In this document: in pieces, positions 25,514 through 35,326 of the stretch
How the letters are laid out: each line of letters starts with the position of its first letter
How positions within the stretch are numbered: the stretch's first letter is position 1
From: Haloarcula amylolytica JCM 13557
GTDB lineage: Archaea; Halobacteriota; Halobacteria; Halobacteriales; Haloarculaceae
NCBI RefSeq assembly: GCF_000336615.1
Contig: NZ_AOLW01000011.1
Coordinates: 1-49,033, forward strand
DNA length: 49,033 nucleotides
Direction of reading: 5' to 3'
The notes under the pieces: model-generated
What the model was told of the DNA's origin: nothing
The model's input: the letters and a program-made list of their open reading frames with translations, nothing else
Databases searched by the model: none
Program-made: the position numbers and the translations under genes

Positions 25514-26458
25514 TCAGTCGAGCACTCCGGGGTAGTCAGCGATGATTCCGTCGACACCGGCCTCGACCAGTTTCTCCGCCTGATGCCATGTCGTTATCGT
25601 GTACGGGATTACCTTCCGACCTTCCTCGTGTGCGGTCTCGACCAGATCGATCTCGGCGAAATCCGGGTCTTCGAGATAGTAGTCCTCGTTGAAGAAGGGC
25701 GTGTTCATGATCATATTGTACGGCGGCTGGATGTACTCCGCGTCCAGGTCACGGACGATAGCAAGACCGTCCTCGATTGAATCCCAGAACAGGTACGCAA
25801 TTGGAATACTGGCGTCCGCGTTTCGGACGGACTCCAGCGCAGCCTTCTGGAACGACTGGATGATAACGTCGTTTTCGTGATGCGAAAGGACTTCGAGTGC
25901 CTGTTCCGTGAACGGGTCCCAGGTCTCGACATCGGATTCCGACGCGTCGTCGTCGGGAGAGACACCAGCGGCCTTCCACTCGATGTCGAGTGGGATACTG
26001 TCCGGAGTCGCTTCGACGAACTCGTCTAGTCGGGGGATCGTCTGTCCGCTGTCACGGATTTCAGCGTTCAGAACCGTCTGCACGTCGTTCTCCCAGACGT
26101 ACCCGGATTCGTCTGTCAGGTCGTCGAGCTTATCGTCGTGGAAAACGACGATTTCGAAGTCCTCACCCTTCCAGGGCTTCCCGCCCGCAGGCACGAGGTC
26201 ACATTCCATCATATCGGTATTGTACTCGTGACTGCTGGGACCGCCGTACGCCGCCTGCTGAACTGCGGCGATGGTGTTTTGCGGATACAGCCCGCGGTAG
26301 CCACGGTGTGCAGCGAGGATCGGTGGAGAAGCGATAGGCGGTTCGGTACTGCTGTGATCGTTTTCCCTGCCAGCCGCAGTGCCTACAATGGAGCCCAGTG
26401 CGGCAGCAGACGTACTCTTCAGCACGGTTCGTCGGCATATGTCTGGTATTCGAACCAT
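25514..26458 (-). CDS. Tat-exported glycerophosphodiester phosphodiesterase
   Basis: The protein has 314 residues. The N-terminus carries a twin-arginine signal (RR at 9-10, then a hydrophobic stretch to about 30), so the enzyme acts outside the membrane. The GDPD fold is recognised from H51-R52 in AHRGYRG, the acid pair E85/D87 in MECDLV, H107 in FHDD, and a closing GVDGIIADYP. These enzymes hydrolyse glycerophosphodiesters from lipid headgroups to glycerol phosphate and an alcohol. The ugp-like importer lies just upstream on the same strand and the HAD phosphatase is convergent, which together make a scavenging route. Archaeal lipids carry sn-glycerol-1-phosphate, so either its own or bacterial lipid debris could be the source. 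Confidence 0.9.
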   Translation of the reverse strand: MVRIPDICRRTVLKSTSAAALGSIVGTAAGRENDHSSTEPPIASPPILAAHRGYRGLYPQNTIAAVQQAAYGGPSSHEYNTDMMECDLVPAGGKPWKGEDFEIVVFHDDKLDDLTDESGYVWENDVQTVLNAEIRDSGQTIPRLDEFVEATPDSIPLDIEWKAAGVSPDDDASESDVETWDPFTEQALEVLSHHENDVIIQSFQKAALESVRNADASIPIAYLFWDSIEDGLAIVRDLDAEYIQPPYNMIMNTPFFNEDYYLEDPDFAEIDLVETAHEEGRKVIPYTITTWHQAEKLVEAGVDGIIADYPGVLD

Positions 26459-26830
26459 TCCGTGGCCTATTACCTACACAATCTATATACAACTATTGAT
26501 TGCACATATCAGTATATACTATTGCGTTTTCTTGAGTTTATTTGGGTTATACAGCAGTAGAAACGGCTGCAGAGTGAATGTATATATCAATATATAGCAT
26601 AAATACCGGTTGAATCCCAGCTTTGTTGAGTTGAGACTACATGTAGCAAGCTAATCGGACGGAACTGGGCTTGCACAGCGCTCTCGCTAGCAGCGGCTCT
26701 GGGACAGTGCTCTGCCACTATCCCGTGGTCGATTCCGGTCGTCGCGTTCGAGAAGACCACAGCACCGGATCGAACCGAAAGTGTCGGTGCTCGTCGCTTC
26801 TATCGGAGGATCGAGAATCGGGCGGAAAAC
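26459..26830. other. Intergenic region between GDPD and ugpC
   Basis: No gene is supported here. The half near 26459-26600 is A+T-rich with several TATA-like stretches (for example ATATACAACTATT at about 26486), suitable for the GDPD promoter on the minus strand. The other half shows no feature I can support. Confidence 0.5.
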
Positions 26831-27970
<1,140 letters not shown>

Positions 27971-27980
27971 TGGTATCCTC

Positions 27981-28883
27981 TCATTTTTGTTGGATCGTAA
28001 ACGTCTCCAGCAACTGTCGTCGGAACAGCACTAGCAGCGCCAGCGGTGGCAACAGGGTCAGTATCGACCCGGTCATCACCATTGACCAGGCCACTTCGCC
28101 GGTGCTGGCCTGTCCTCGAAGCAGATTCAGCCCAACCTGTGCGACCTGCAGGCTCTCAGCGTTGATGATCACCAGCGGCCAGAGGTACTGGTTCCATGTG
28201 TAGACGAACATGATCACCGAGACGCCCACGAGGACGGCACGGGACATCGGGACCAGGACCGACCACAGAAACCGCAGCGGACCGACACCGTCGACCTTTG
28301 CCGTCTCGACGAGCGAGGCCGGAATCGACAGGAAGTGCTGGCGCAGGATGAAGACGGTCGTCGCACTGGCCAGATATGGGACCGTGATAGCGAAGATCGT
28401 GTTACCCATGCCAAGCTCCGTCGTCAAGCGATACAGTGGCACAAACCTGACCGGGACCGGGAGCAAGAGCGTAAAGAGAATAAACAGGAACACGGCGTTC
28501 TTGTACGGGAACCTGTAGTAGACGATCACCAGCGCGGCCAGCAGCGACACGATCAGCTTTCCGACGACGACGGCGACAGACATCACGAACGAGTTGAGCA
28601 TGTACCGCCAGAATTCGAGGCCAATGAGAGCACGCCGGTAGTTCGACAGCGCGTGGCCACCGGGTGCCAGATCGCCGATAGAGGTGACGATTCCGGCCCG
28701 CTTCGTGGAGACGAGGGCCGCGATCACCACTGGCAGTACGATCAGGAACGCGACGGTAGCCGCAAGCACATGCAGCGTGAGCTGCTCAGTCTCGAATCGC
28801 CGGATGCGCTCGCTAGTCATTCGTCCCGCAGTACGGGAGCGCTCAGCGGCAGTAGTCAACGCAGTGAGGAGTGACCCGAGCAT
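27981..28883 (-). CDS. ugpE: Sugar/glycerol-phosphate ABC transporter permease, UgpE type
   Basis: The protein has 300 residues and six likely membrane segments; a hydrophilic N-terminal stretch of about 35 residues precedes the first. The EAA-type loop reads ETAKVDGVGPLRFLWSVLVP (about residues 195-214), the form found in CUT1 family permeases such as UgpE and MalG. It pairs with the UgpA-type permease encoded one base upstream (stop TAA, one base, ATG). Substrate identity is inferred from the cluster. Confidence 0.85.
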   Translation of the reverse strand: MLGSLLTALTTAAERSRTAGRMTSERIRRFETEQLTLHVLAATVAFLIVLPVVIAALVSTKRAGIVTSIGDLAPGGHALSNYRRALIGLEFWRYMLNSFVMSVAVVVGKLIVSLLAALVIVYYRFPYKNAVFLFILFTLLLPVPVRFVPLYRLTTELGMGNTIFAITVPYLASATTVFILRQHFLSIPASLVETAKVDGVGPLRFLWSVLVPMSRAVLVGVSVIMFVYTWNQYLWPLVIINAESLQVAQVGLNLLRGQASTGEVAWSMVMTGSILTLLPPLALLVLFRRQLLETFTIQQK

Positions 28884-28884
28884 G

Positions 28885-29769
28885 TTAGCCTCCGTAGTAG
28901 GCGTACCTGTCGCTCAGCCGGAACTGGCCGTACATCAACAGCCCGACAGCGACGAACAGCACCACGGACTTCGCCGAGGCGAACCCGAACTCGTAGAACT
29001 GGAAGGCGGTCCGATAGAGGTCGTAGATGAGAATGTTCGTCGCACCGGCGGGACCGCCCTTGGTCATGAGATCGACCATCGCGAACGTACCGAAGAAGCC
29101 GTAGATCGTGTTCATGATCACCAGGAACACGAGCGTCGGCGAGATGATCGGGACGTACACGCGGAGCAGTCGCTGCGTTCGGGAGACGCCGTCGAGTTCG
29201 GCCGTCTCAGTCAGCGACTCGGGGACGTTGCCGAGCGCGGCTGTCATGAAGATAACGTTGTATCCGATCTGCTTCCACACCGCTGCGATCAACACGACGA
29301 CGAACGCCTGTGGACCGTTGCTGAACCAGTTGACATCGATGCCGAGAGCCTCGATGTAGCTCGTGAAGATACCGATGTTCGGGTGTGCGATGAACAGGAA
29401 CACCAACCCGGCGACTGCCGGCGGCAGCGCGTACGGCCAGATAACCGCCACCAGATACAGCCCCTTCCCGACTTCGATCTCGTGGATGAGAAAGGAGACA
29501 CACAGGGCAACGGCCATCACGCCGACGACGACGCACGTAGCGAACAGGACCGATAGCAGGACGCTCCGGAGGTACTCTGTGGAGCCGGCTAACCGCCTGT
29601 AGTTCTCCAGTCCGACGAACACGTCACCCCGGGCGAGTGAGGCCTGGTAAAAGCTCAGCCCTATCGCACGGACCGTCGGGTAATAGAGGAACAACAGCGA
29701 CACGACCATCGTCGGTAACAGCAACACACCGGCCTGCAGGCGGTCTGTGAATACTTCGTGGGTGGACAT
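28885..29769 (-). CDS. ugpA: Sugar/glycerol-phosphate ABC transporter permease, UgpA type
   Basis: The protein has 294 residues with six likely membrane segments. The EAA-type loop ETAELDGVSRTQRLLRVYVP (about residues 186-205) and the following ISPTLVF are typical of CUT1 permeases such as UgpA and MalF. It overlaps the upstream binding-protein gene by one base (TAATG) and is one base from ugpE, so the three are translated as a unit. Together with UgpE it forms the membrane channel. Confidence 0.85.
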   Translation of the reverse strand: MSTHEVFTDRLQAGVLLLPTMVVSLLFLYYPTVRAIGLSFYQASLARGDVFVGLENYRRLAGSTEYLRSVLLSVLFATCVVVGVMAVALCVSFLIHEIEVGKGLYLVAVIWPYALPPAVAGLVFLFIAHPNIGIFTSYIEALGIDVNWFSNGPQAFVVVLIAAVWKQIGYNVIFMTAALGNVPESLTETAELDGVSRTQRLLRVYVPIISPTLVFLVIMNTIYGFFGTFAMVDLMTKGGPAGATNILIYDLYRTAFQFYEFGFASAKSVVLFVAVGLLMYGQFRLSDRYAYYGG

Positions 29770-31130
29770 TAGCTGTAGTATCGGTCTAGTTCGTCTTCGA
29801 CGGCCGATTTCAGCTCGGAGAGCCCCTCGTCGACGCCGACCTCGCCGCTGAACAGCTCGACCGACATATCCTGAATTGTTGTCTGGACCTGCCGAGCCGG
29901 GCCGATGAGCATCCGTTTTGTCGCCGGCGTGTTCTCGGCCTGTGTCAACTGGTCAAACGCGGTTCGGTACATCGGGTTCTCCGCAAACCAGCCGTCGTTT
30001 TCGAGTTGCTCGACAGCGGTCTGTCGGATCGGGTAGTAACCAGTCCCCTTGTGCCAGGTGATCTGTGACTCCGGTCGACCCATGAATTCGAGGAAGCTGC
30101 CGATGTCGTCCTGGCGGTCCTGTGGCAGTCCGGAGGGGACGAACCACGAAGCCCCGCCGATAACTGGCCCGGTCCGGTCGCCGTCAATCGTCGGATAGAA
30201 CGCGTTGTCGACCTCGAACCCGTTCTCCTCCGCGCCGGAGCGGATACCAGTGACCGATGCCGTCGAGGTCATCAACATGGCGGCTTGTCCGGTGAGGAAC
30301 GTGGACGTTGCTTCCCCCCAAGCCTCTATCCCGGGGTTGCTGAACAGGCCGTTGTCTGCCATCTCGTGCCACCATTCGTACAGTGACCGGGCCGTGGCGT
30401 TGTCCGTTTGCATCGTCGTCGGCTGACCGGCGTGGCCGTTCTCGGCGTCGAGTAGCGTCTGGCCGTCGACGGAATAAAAGTGCTCGACGAACCAGACATG
30501 GTTCGGCCATGTGAGGCCGGCGTCGGTGACGCCTTCGTCGACGAGCGTCTGCGAGTAACTTCGGACTTCCTCAAGCGTGGTCGGCGGACTGTCCGGGTCG
30601 AGTCCGGCTTCCTCGAACGCCGACCGGTTGTAATAGAGGATGGCGTTGGAGTTGTTGAACGGCATCGACGTAAGCGTCCCATCGATGGTGAAAAACGAGG
30701 TCACGTTCGACAGGAAGTCATCGACCGGGTAGTCGTCGGAGAGCAAGTTCTCGACGGGCTCGACCGCGTCCGTGTCGAGGACCTGCTGTGCGAACAGACT
30801 GTCGATCTGGAAGACATCGGGGACCTCGCCGGAGTCAAGTGCGCTCAGTGTGTTCGTCAGTACCCCCTCGTAGGAGTCCTGAAAGACCAGGTTCGCGTCG
30901 ATGTCCGTCTCGGACTGGAACTGGTCGACCAGCCCCTGCAGCGTCTCACCGTTGGTACCACCCATGGCATGCCAGATGGTGAGGCTGTCTTCGTCGACCG
31001 GCCGGACACTGGCACCGCTGCTACTGCTACATCCGGCTAGCCCCACGGTCCCCACCGTGAGTGCAGCCCCCGATGTTTTCAGAACCGACCGCCGCGATAC
31101 ATGGTCGTACCCGCCACCACTTTGAACCAT
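29769..31130 (-). CDS. ugpB: Sugar/glycerol-phosphate-binding lipoprotein, UgpB type
   Basis: The protein has 453 residues from the ATG at 31130. A TTG five codons upstream is in frame but a TATA-like box (about 31160-31168) fits the ATG better. A twin-arginine motif (SRRSVLK) and a lipobox (VGLAGC, C34) show export and lipid anchoring. The mature part is a family-1 extracellular solute-binding protein: LTIWHAMGG near the start, SMPFNNSNAILYYNRS in the middle and WYFVP-like hinge segments. The stretch around WHAMGG and NNSN recalls the UgpB glycerol-3-phosphate site, but a maltose-type sugar cannot be excluded. It is the first gene of ugpBAEC. Confidence 0.82.
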   Translation of the reverse strand: MVQSGGGYDHVSRRSVLKTSGAALTVGTVGLAGCSSSSGASVRPVDEDSLTIWHAMGGTNGETLQGLVDQFQSETDIDANLVFQDSYEGVLTNTLSALDSGEVPDVFQIDSLFAQQVLDTDAVEPVENLLSDDYPVDDFLSNVTSFFTIDGTLTSMPFNNSNAILYYNRSAFEEAGLDPDSPPTTLEEVRSYSQTLVDEGVTDAGLTWPNHVWFVEHFYSVDGQTLLDAENGHAGQPTTMQTDNATARSLYEWWHEMADNGLFSNPGIEAWGEATSTFLTGQAAMLMTSTASVTGIRSGAEENGFEVDNAFYPTIDGDRTGPVIGGASWFVPSGLPQDRQDDIGSFLEFMGRPESQITWHKGTGYYPIRQTAVEQLENDGWFAENPMYRTAFDQLTQAENTPATKRMLIGPARQVQTTIQDMSVELFSGEVGVDEGLSELKSAVEDELDRYYS

Positions 31131-31159
31131 ACCCTTTGCCAGCAAGGCATGAAAAATGA

Positions 31160-31168
31160 ATGATTATA
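31160..31168 (-). promoter_or_regulatory. TATA-like box of the ugpBAEC operon
   Basis: On the minus strand TTATAATCA lies about 30-38 bases before the ATG at 31130. The plus strand of the same gap (31146-31404) carries the promoter of the flavin oxidoreductase near its right end. Confidence 0.45.
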
Positions 31169-31404
31169 ATTGCTCTCTATAGCAGACAGTACGCGTATAT
31201 GGGCGTCATAACCGAACGATAGACGTAGCAAGTGAGCGGCTGGCTCCCGAGTCTCCGTGCGTTTGGAGGCTCCCCAGTCACGCCGGAGTGAACACGTTCG
31301 AAGCGTGCTTCGAAATGGCAAATGTATTATCTTTTCACTCACAGGCGACTGATTCGGCGTATGCTGAACCAGCCGTTAATTGTCTTATCCGCTTACCGGG
31401 TGGT

Positions 31405-32523
31405 GTGACACTGTTCGACGGAACTACACTCAACGAGTTGTCGTTAGACAACCGAGTTGGCCTCGCGCCGATGACACGGGTGAGCGCCACCGACGACGGC
31501 CGTGCGACGGCGGAGATGGCACAGTACTATCAGCGGTTCGCCGACGGTGGGTTCTCTTTTCTTATTACAGAGGGGACCTATCCAGACAACGCATACAGCC
31601 AGGGGTATCTGAACCAGCCAGGTCTGGCGACCGACGCGCAGGCAGCGGCCTGGCAACGGGTTACCGAGGCGGTCCACGACGCCGGTGTCCCGATTTTCGC
31701 CCAGTTGATGCACGCCGGCGCACAGAGCCAGGGGAATCCACATATCGACGGGGAACAGACCATCGCCCCATCGGCGGTGCAACCGGACGGACAAAAGGCC
31801 GAAGCCTACGGCGGGAGCGGTGACTTCCCTACGCCGAAAGCAGCCACGGTCGACGAGCTAGCCGACATCCGTGACGGGTTCGTTACCTCAGCGCAGAACG
31901 CCATCGAAGCGGGGTTCGACGGTGTCGAGATCCACGGTGCGAACGGGTATCTGCTTCACGAATTCCTCTCGGGAGAGTTCAATCAGCGTGATGACGAGTA
32001 CGGTGGTGAGCCTGCGAACCGAGTGCGCTATCCGCAAGAGGTTGTCGTTGCGGTCGACGAGGCGACACCCGCCGATTTCGTCGTTGGCATCCGTGTCTCA
32101 CAGTCGACCGCCCTTGACGAGGACCACCGGTGGCCCGAAGGCGAGGACGCCGCAGCGGTGTTCTTCGAGGAACTGTCGATGGCCGGTGCCGACTACATCC
32201 ACGTCACCGAACCCGATGCGACCACGCCGGCGTTTGGCGACGACGGACCGACGCTGGCCGAGGCCGCGGCTACCTACGCAGCGGATGAGACAGTCATTAT
32301 CGACAACGGCGGGCTCGGAACGCCTGACGCGGCACGCGAGAAGGTCGATGCCGGTGCCGACCTAGTAACGCTGGCGACGAGCGCACTCGCCAATCCGGAC
32401 TGGCCTGAGAAGGTCTCGGAGGGTGAAGAACTGACCGCATTCGACCCTGCTGAGTTCCTCGCTCCGTCCGCAGAACTCTCGGAGCATGAACTGCAGACAA
32501 GCGGTGCCTCGGCCGACGACTGA
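31405..32523 (+). CDS. Old Yellow Enzyme-family NADH:flavin oxidoreductase
   Basis: The protein has 372 residues when started at the GTG at 31405. A longer in-frame ATG exists at 31288, but the TTAATT box at about 31375 is 30 bases before the GTG, and family proteins begin at TLFDG...NRVGLAPMTR. The FMN/substrate motif EIHGANGYLLHEFLSG (His and Asn of the H-x-x-N pair) and YGG...NR are intact. The C-terminal part VIIDNGGLGTPD and ADLVTLATSALANPDW match the TIM-barrel phosphate site. These enzymes reduce alpha,beta-unsaturated carbonyl compounds or enoates with NAD(P)H. No iron-sulfur domain is attached. The physiological substrate is unknown and the gene is probably monocistronic. Confidence 0.85.
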   Translation: MTLFDGTTLNELSLDNRVGLAPMTRVSATDDGRATAEMAQYYQRFADGGFSFLITEGTYPDNAYSQGYLNQPGLATDAQAAAWQRVTEAVHDAGVPIFAQLMHAGAQSQGNPHIDGEQTIAPSAVQPDGQKAEAYGGSGDFPTPKAATVDELADIRDGFVTSAQNAIEAGFDGVEIHGANGYLLHEFLSGEFNQRDDEYGGEPANRVRYPQEVVVAVDEATPADFVVGIRVSQSTALDEDHRWPEGEDAAAVFFEELSMAGADYIHVTEPDATTPAFGDDGPTLAEAAATYAADETVIIDNGGLGTPDAAREKVDAGADLVTLATSALANPDWPEKVSEGEELTAFDPAEFLAPSAELSEHELQTSGASADD

Positions 32524-32712
32524 AGCAGTCTGGACACCAGATACCGCGACGCGAAAGACGGTCCGAACGCCGATTCGAGGGGTGAGTTAGATCGGAGACG
32601 AGCGACCCCGGCGGCACCTGCGATGCTATGTTCGTCGTTCGACGGCCCAATGTTTCAACTATCGAGAAAATGGGAATTACTAACTAGGCCCGCAGAGATA
32701 TGGGAGGTACGA

Positions 32713-33882
32713 ATGCCAGATCCAGTCATCGCGTCGGTCGGTGCCTCGCCGCTCGGCCGCACAGACCTCCCGGGCCGCGACCTGTTTTCGGTCGCACTTG
32801 CGGAGGCGTTCGACGACCTGCCCGACCCTGCCGACATCGTCGAGGCGGTGTACGTCGGCAACCAGTCGGAGACCTACGAACACCAGATTATGCAGGGGAC
32901 GCTGCTGGCCGAGTGGGCCGGCCTCCGACACGTCCCCGCCGAGCGAGTCGAAGGGTGTGCCGCCGCGGGCGCGCTCGCGCTACGACACGCGGTCAAGGAC
33001 GTCCGTAACGGCGAACACGAGGCCGTGCTCGCGTGCGGCGTCGAGAAGATGACGTCCGCGGGCACCAGCGGCGCGACGGACGCGCTTTCGGCGGCGTTCG
33101 ACCGCGCCATCGAGCAGCGTTCCGGCATCACCGCCCCCAGCCAGTACGCACTGCTCGGCCAGCGGTACCTCCACGAGACCGACGCCACGGAACGCGACCT
33201 CGCCGAGATCGCAGTGAAGAACCACGCCAACGCCGCTCGCAACCCTCGGGCACAGTTTCCGAAGGAAATCGACGTCGCGACCGTCTTAGAGTCCGACCCC
33301 GTCGCCCCGCCGTTGAAGCTCTACGACTGCGCGCCTGTCGGGGACGGTGCCGCCGCTGTTCTCGTGACGACCGCCGAGATGGCGGCCGACCTCGACCAGC
33401 CGCAGGTGCGCGTCGCGGGTAGCGGGGCCTCCGCGAACAACATCGCGGTCGCCGAGCGGGACATGACCGACATCGCGGGCGCTCGGATTGCTGCCGAGAC
33501 GGCCTACGATGAAGCCGGTATCGATGCTGAGGCCGTCGATATCGCCGAGGTTCACGACGCCTTCACCGTCTGCGAGGCGCTGCTCGCGGAGGCCGCCGGC
33601 TTCGCTCCCGCGGGAACGGGCTACCAGAGCTATCAGCCGCCAGCGGAGCGGGCTGACGGCTGGACAGATGTGCAGTTGAGCCCGAGCGGCGGCCTGAAGG
33701 CCCGCGGTCACCCCATCGGTGCGACCGGGCTCTTGCAGGCGCTCGAAGCCTACGAACAGCTCACGGGGGCCGCGGGCGACCGGGCAGTCGAGGATGCCGA
33801 GACGGCCCTGTTGCTCAACGAGGGGGGCGTCGCGGACGCGGTTACCGTTGGCCATGTGCTCACGACGGCGGAGGCACCATGA
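32713..33882 (+). CDS. Thiolase-family protein (archaeal/SCP-x-type acetyl-CoA acetyltransferase)
   Basis: The protein has 389 residues from the ATG at 32713, which follows a GGGAGG ribosome-binding-like sequence by six bases. An earlier in-frame TTG (32623) adds a stretch without family similarity. The nucleophilic Cys is C82 in VEGCAAAGALA; the histidines lie in VHDAFTVCE and GGLKARGHPIGATG. These make an active thiolase likely: condensing or cleaving acyl-CoA. In archaea such thiolases work with a DUF35 protein, which is the next gene, overlapping by four bases. No HMG-CoA synthase is nearby, so the pair is more likely in acyl-CoA breakdown than in mevalonate synthesis. Confidence 0.87.
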   Translation: MPDPVIASVGASPLGRTDLPGRDLFSVALAEAFDDLPDPADIVEAVYVGNQSETYEHQIMQGTLLAEWAGLRHVPAERVEGCAAAGALALRHAVKDVRNGEHEAVLACGVEKMTSAGTSGATDALSAAFDRAIEQRSGITAPSQYALLGQRYLHETDATERDLAEIAVKNHANAARNPRAQFPKEIDVATVLESDPVAPPLKLYDCAPVGDGAAAVLVTTAEMAADLDQPQVRVAGSGASANNIAVAERDMTDIAGARIAAETAYDEAGIDAEAVDIAEVHDAFTVCEALLAEAAGFAPAGTGYQSYQPPAERADGWTDVQLSPSGGLKARGHPIGATGLLQALEAYEQLTGAAGDRAVEDAETALLLNEGGVADAVTVGHVLTTAEAP

Positions 33883-33937
33883 CTGACGGCGGCCTCGATG
33901 CCAGCGGAGACAGCATGACTGACGGCGGCCTCGATGC
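33879..33937 (+). repeat. Direct duplication at the DUF35 gene start
   Basis: A 23-base sequence beginning ATGACTGACGGCGGCCTC occurs at 33879-33901 and again at 33915-33937, so the repeat period is 36 bases (12 codons). It doubles the start codon and keeps the frame. Confidence 0.85.
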
Positions 33938-34346
33938 GACCGACCCGCGGACGCTGCCGGGCTTCTTCGACGCGCTCGCCGATGGCGAACTCCTGGGCGG
34001 GGTCTGTTCGGACTGTGGACAGGTCCTGTTGCCGCCGCGACCGGCCTGCTACGCCTGTGGCAGTCGCGCCGTCGACGTCGAACCACAGTCCCCCGAGGGT
34101 CAGATCTTCTCGTACACGGCGGTCCACACGCCGCCGCCGGCGTTCGCAGCGGACGCGCCCTACACGGTCGCCGTCGTGGAACTCGCGGACGGTGGCCGCC
34201 TGCTTGGCCGCGTTGCCGCCGACTACGCCGATGTCACTATCGGCGACGCGGTCGAACTCACGGTGCGGGAGCCGACGGCCACAGAGCGTGAGGTCGCGCT
34301 CGACTACGAGAGCGACTGGCCGGTCCACGTTTTCGAACCGCGGTGA
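33879..34346 (+). CDS. DUF35 zinc-ribbon/OB-fold protein, thiolase partner
   Basis: The protein has 155 residues. A rubredoxin-like zinc ribbon is seen at C43/C46 and C57/C60 (GVCSDCGQ, ACYACGS), followed by an OB-fold. DUF35 proteins hold acyl-CoA thiolases together and pass intermediates in archaea. The start overlaps the thiolase stop by four bases (ATGA). The N-terminus is unusual: the first eight residues MTDGGLDA recur at residues 13-20 because of a 36-base direct duplication, so either ATG could be used. Confidence 0.87.
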   Translation: MTDGGLDASGDSMTDGGLDATDPRTLPGFFDALADGELLGGVCSDCGQVLLPPRPACYACGSRAVDVEPQSPEGQIFSYTAVHTPPPAFAADAPYTVAVVELADGGRLLGRVAADYADVTIGDAVELTVREPTATEREVALDYESDWPVHVFEPR

Positions 34347-34620
34347 GGGGCAGGCCGACTCCACAGCGATTATCGGTGAGTGACCGGGAGCCCAGTCTGG
34401 TACGAGCGAAACTGGAGAGGGGCACTGAGGTGAGGAGACGCGCGTAATACGCTGAAAATGGTTATTAGGGCGCTGCCGGGTAGCTGACAGATGGACGGGT
34501 GACCGACAGTACGTACTGCACCACTACTCAAAACCTCTGGATACACAGCGTCTCTCCACCAGTTGTCATAATGGGTGTGTCTATTCGTGCCGGCGGTTCT
34601 CAGTCGCAACTGTGGCGAAG

Positions 34621-34782
34621 TCACAGGAAAAGCTCAACAGCGAGCGCAACCGCCGCCAGGAATAGCCAGAACCCGAGAACAAGTATGGTAAACCACTTTC
34701 GTCCATTCCCCGACAAACTCGGCGTTTCTGAGGGATAATACGGAGCTAATGGATTATTTGGCTGTGGTTTTTTGTCGGCCAT
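34621..34782 (-). CDS. Small single-pass membrane protein, unknown function
   Basis: The protein has 53 residues from the ATG at 34782; a longer frame to 34830 is possible but lacks support. The first 30 residues are polar and Pro-rich (NNPLAPYYPSETPSLSG), then RKW precedes one strong membrane segment (TILVLGFWLFLAAVALAV). I do not recognise the family. The clear amphipathic layout, polar head then a membrane helix, makes a real gene more likely than chance. It lies between the thiolase/DUF35 genes and the origin region, alone on its strand. The 34347-34620 gap before it shows nothing else. Confidence 0.5.
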   Translation of the reverse strand: MADKKPQPNNPLAPYYPSETPSLSGNGRKWFTILVLGFWLFLAAVALAVELFL

Positions 34783-35022
34783 AATGGACAATGCAGCTTC
34801 AAGTCGTATTACGGTTCTGGATTCAGTCAATCCGCACGCTTACCGAGCGGTTGTCTTACTCTCGCTCATGAATAAAGTCTACTCCGGGTATCGTCTGTCG
34901 GCGTAAGTTTGGGCCGTGTGGTTCATCGCTGTGTCGAGTCGATAGATATCTCAGCCGACTCTCTGGCTCGACTGGAAGTTGTGGATGGTCTGCCCCAACA
35001 ACTGTAACAGGAATGGGTCCAC

Positions 35023-35236
35023 ACCCCCACCCCACTGGTTCCGCTGTTAGGGAATAAATAGACGGCACCACCCCCATGGGAGGGGGTGCTTTGCTATTTT
35101 GTGTTAACGCCGTACGGTTACGGTTTCTTGCCGAGGCACTTGAAGTTATTTACTAGCTCTAGAGATATTCAGGCCGCGATCTGGATAGGTCACCACCAAC
35201 TTTCAGTCCTAACAGCGGAACCAGTGGGGTGGGGGT
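35023..35236. repeat. 28-bp perfect inverted repeat around a 158-bp core (origin box copies 1 and 2)
   Basis: Arms are 35023-35050 (minus orientation) and 35209-35236 (plus orientation). Each reads CTAACAGCGGAACCAGTGGG followed by GTGGGGGT. The core between them (35051-35208) has A+T-rich pieces such as GGAATAAATAG, GCTATTTTGTGTTAA and GAAGTTATTTACTAG. It also has a G/C hairpin at 35065-35091 (GCACCACCCCC and GGGGGTGC). Facing origin boxes around an easily melted core is the usual design of an archaeal origin. Confidence 0.7.
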
Positions 35237-35326
35237 AAGGGTCGAAGAAGAGGTATCCCAAGATACTCGTCCTGTTCAGGGTGGCGAAACAGCGTGGTCC
35301 CACACCGTATACCCCTTTCCATCGAG

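Noticed and set aside
31288..31404. ATG start of the flavin oxidoreductase 39 codons upstream
   Set aside because: The extra residues have no family similarity and would cover the TATA-like box; GTG at 31405 fits promoter spacing and family start.
34499..34738. Plus-strand open frame of 79 codons starting with GTG
   Set aside because: It overlaps the small membrane protein on the minus strand, whose product has a clear polar head and membrane helix; the plus-strand product shows no organisation.
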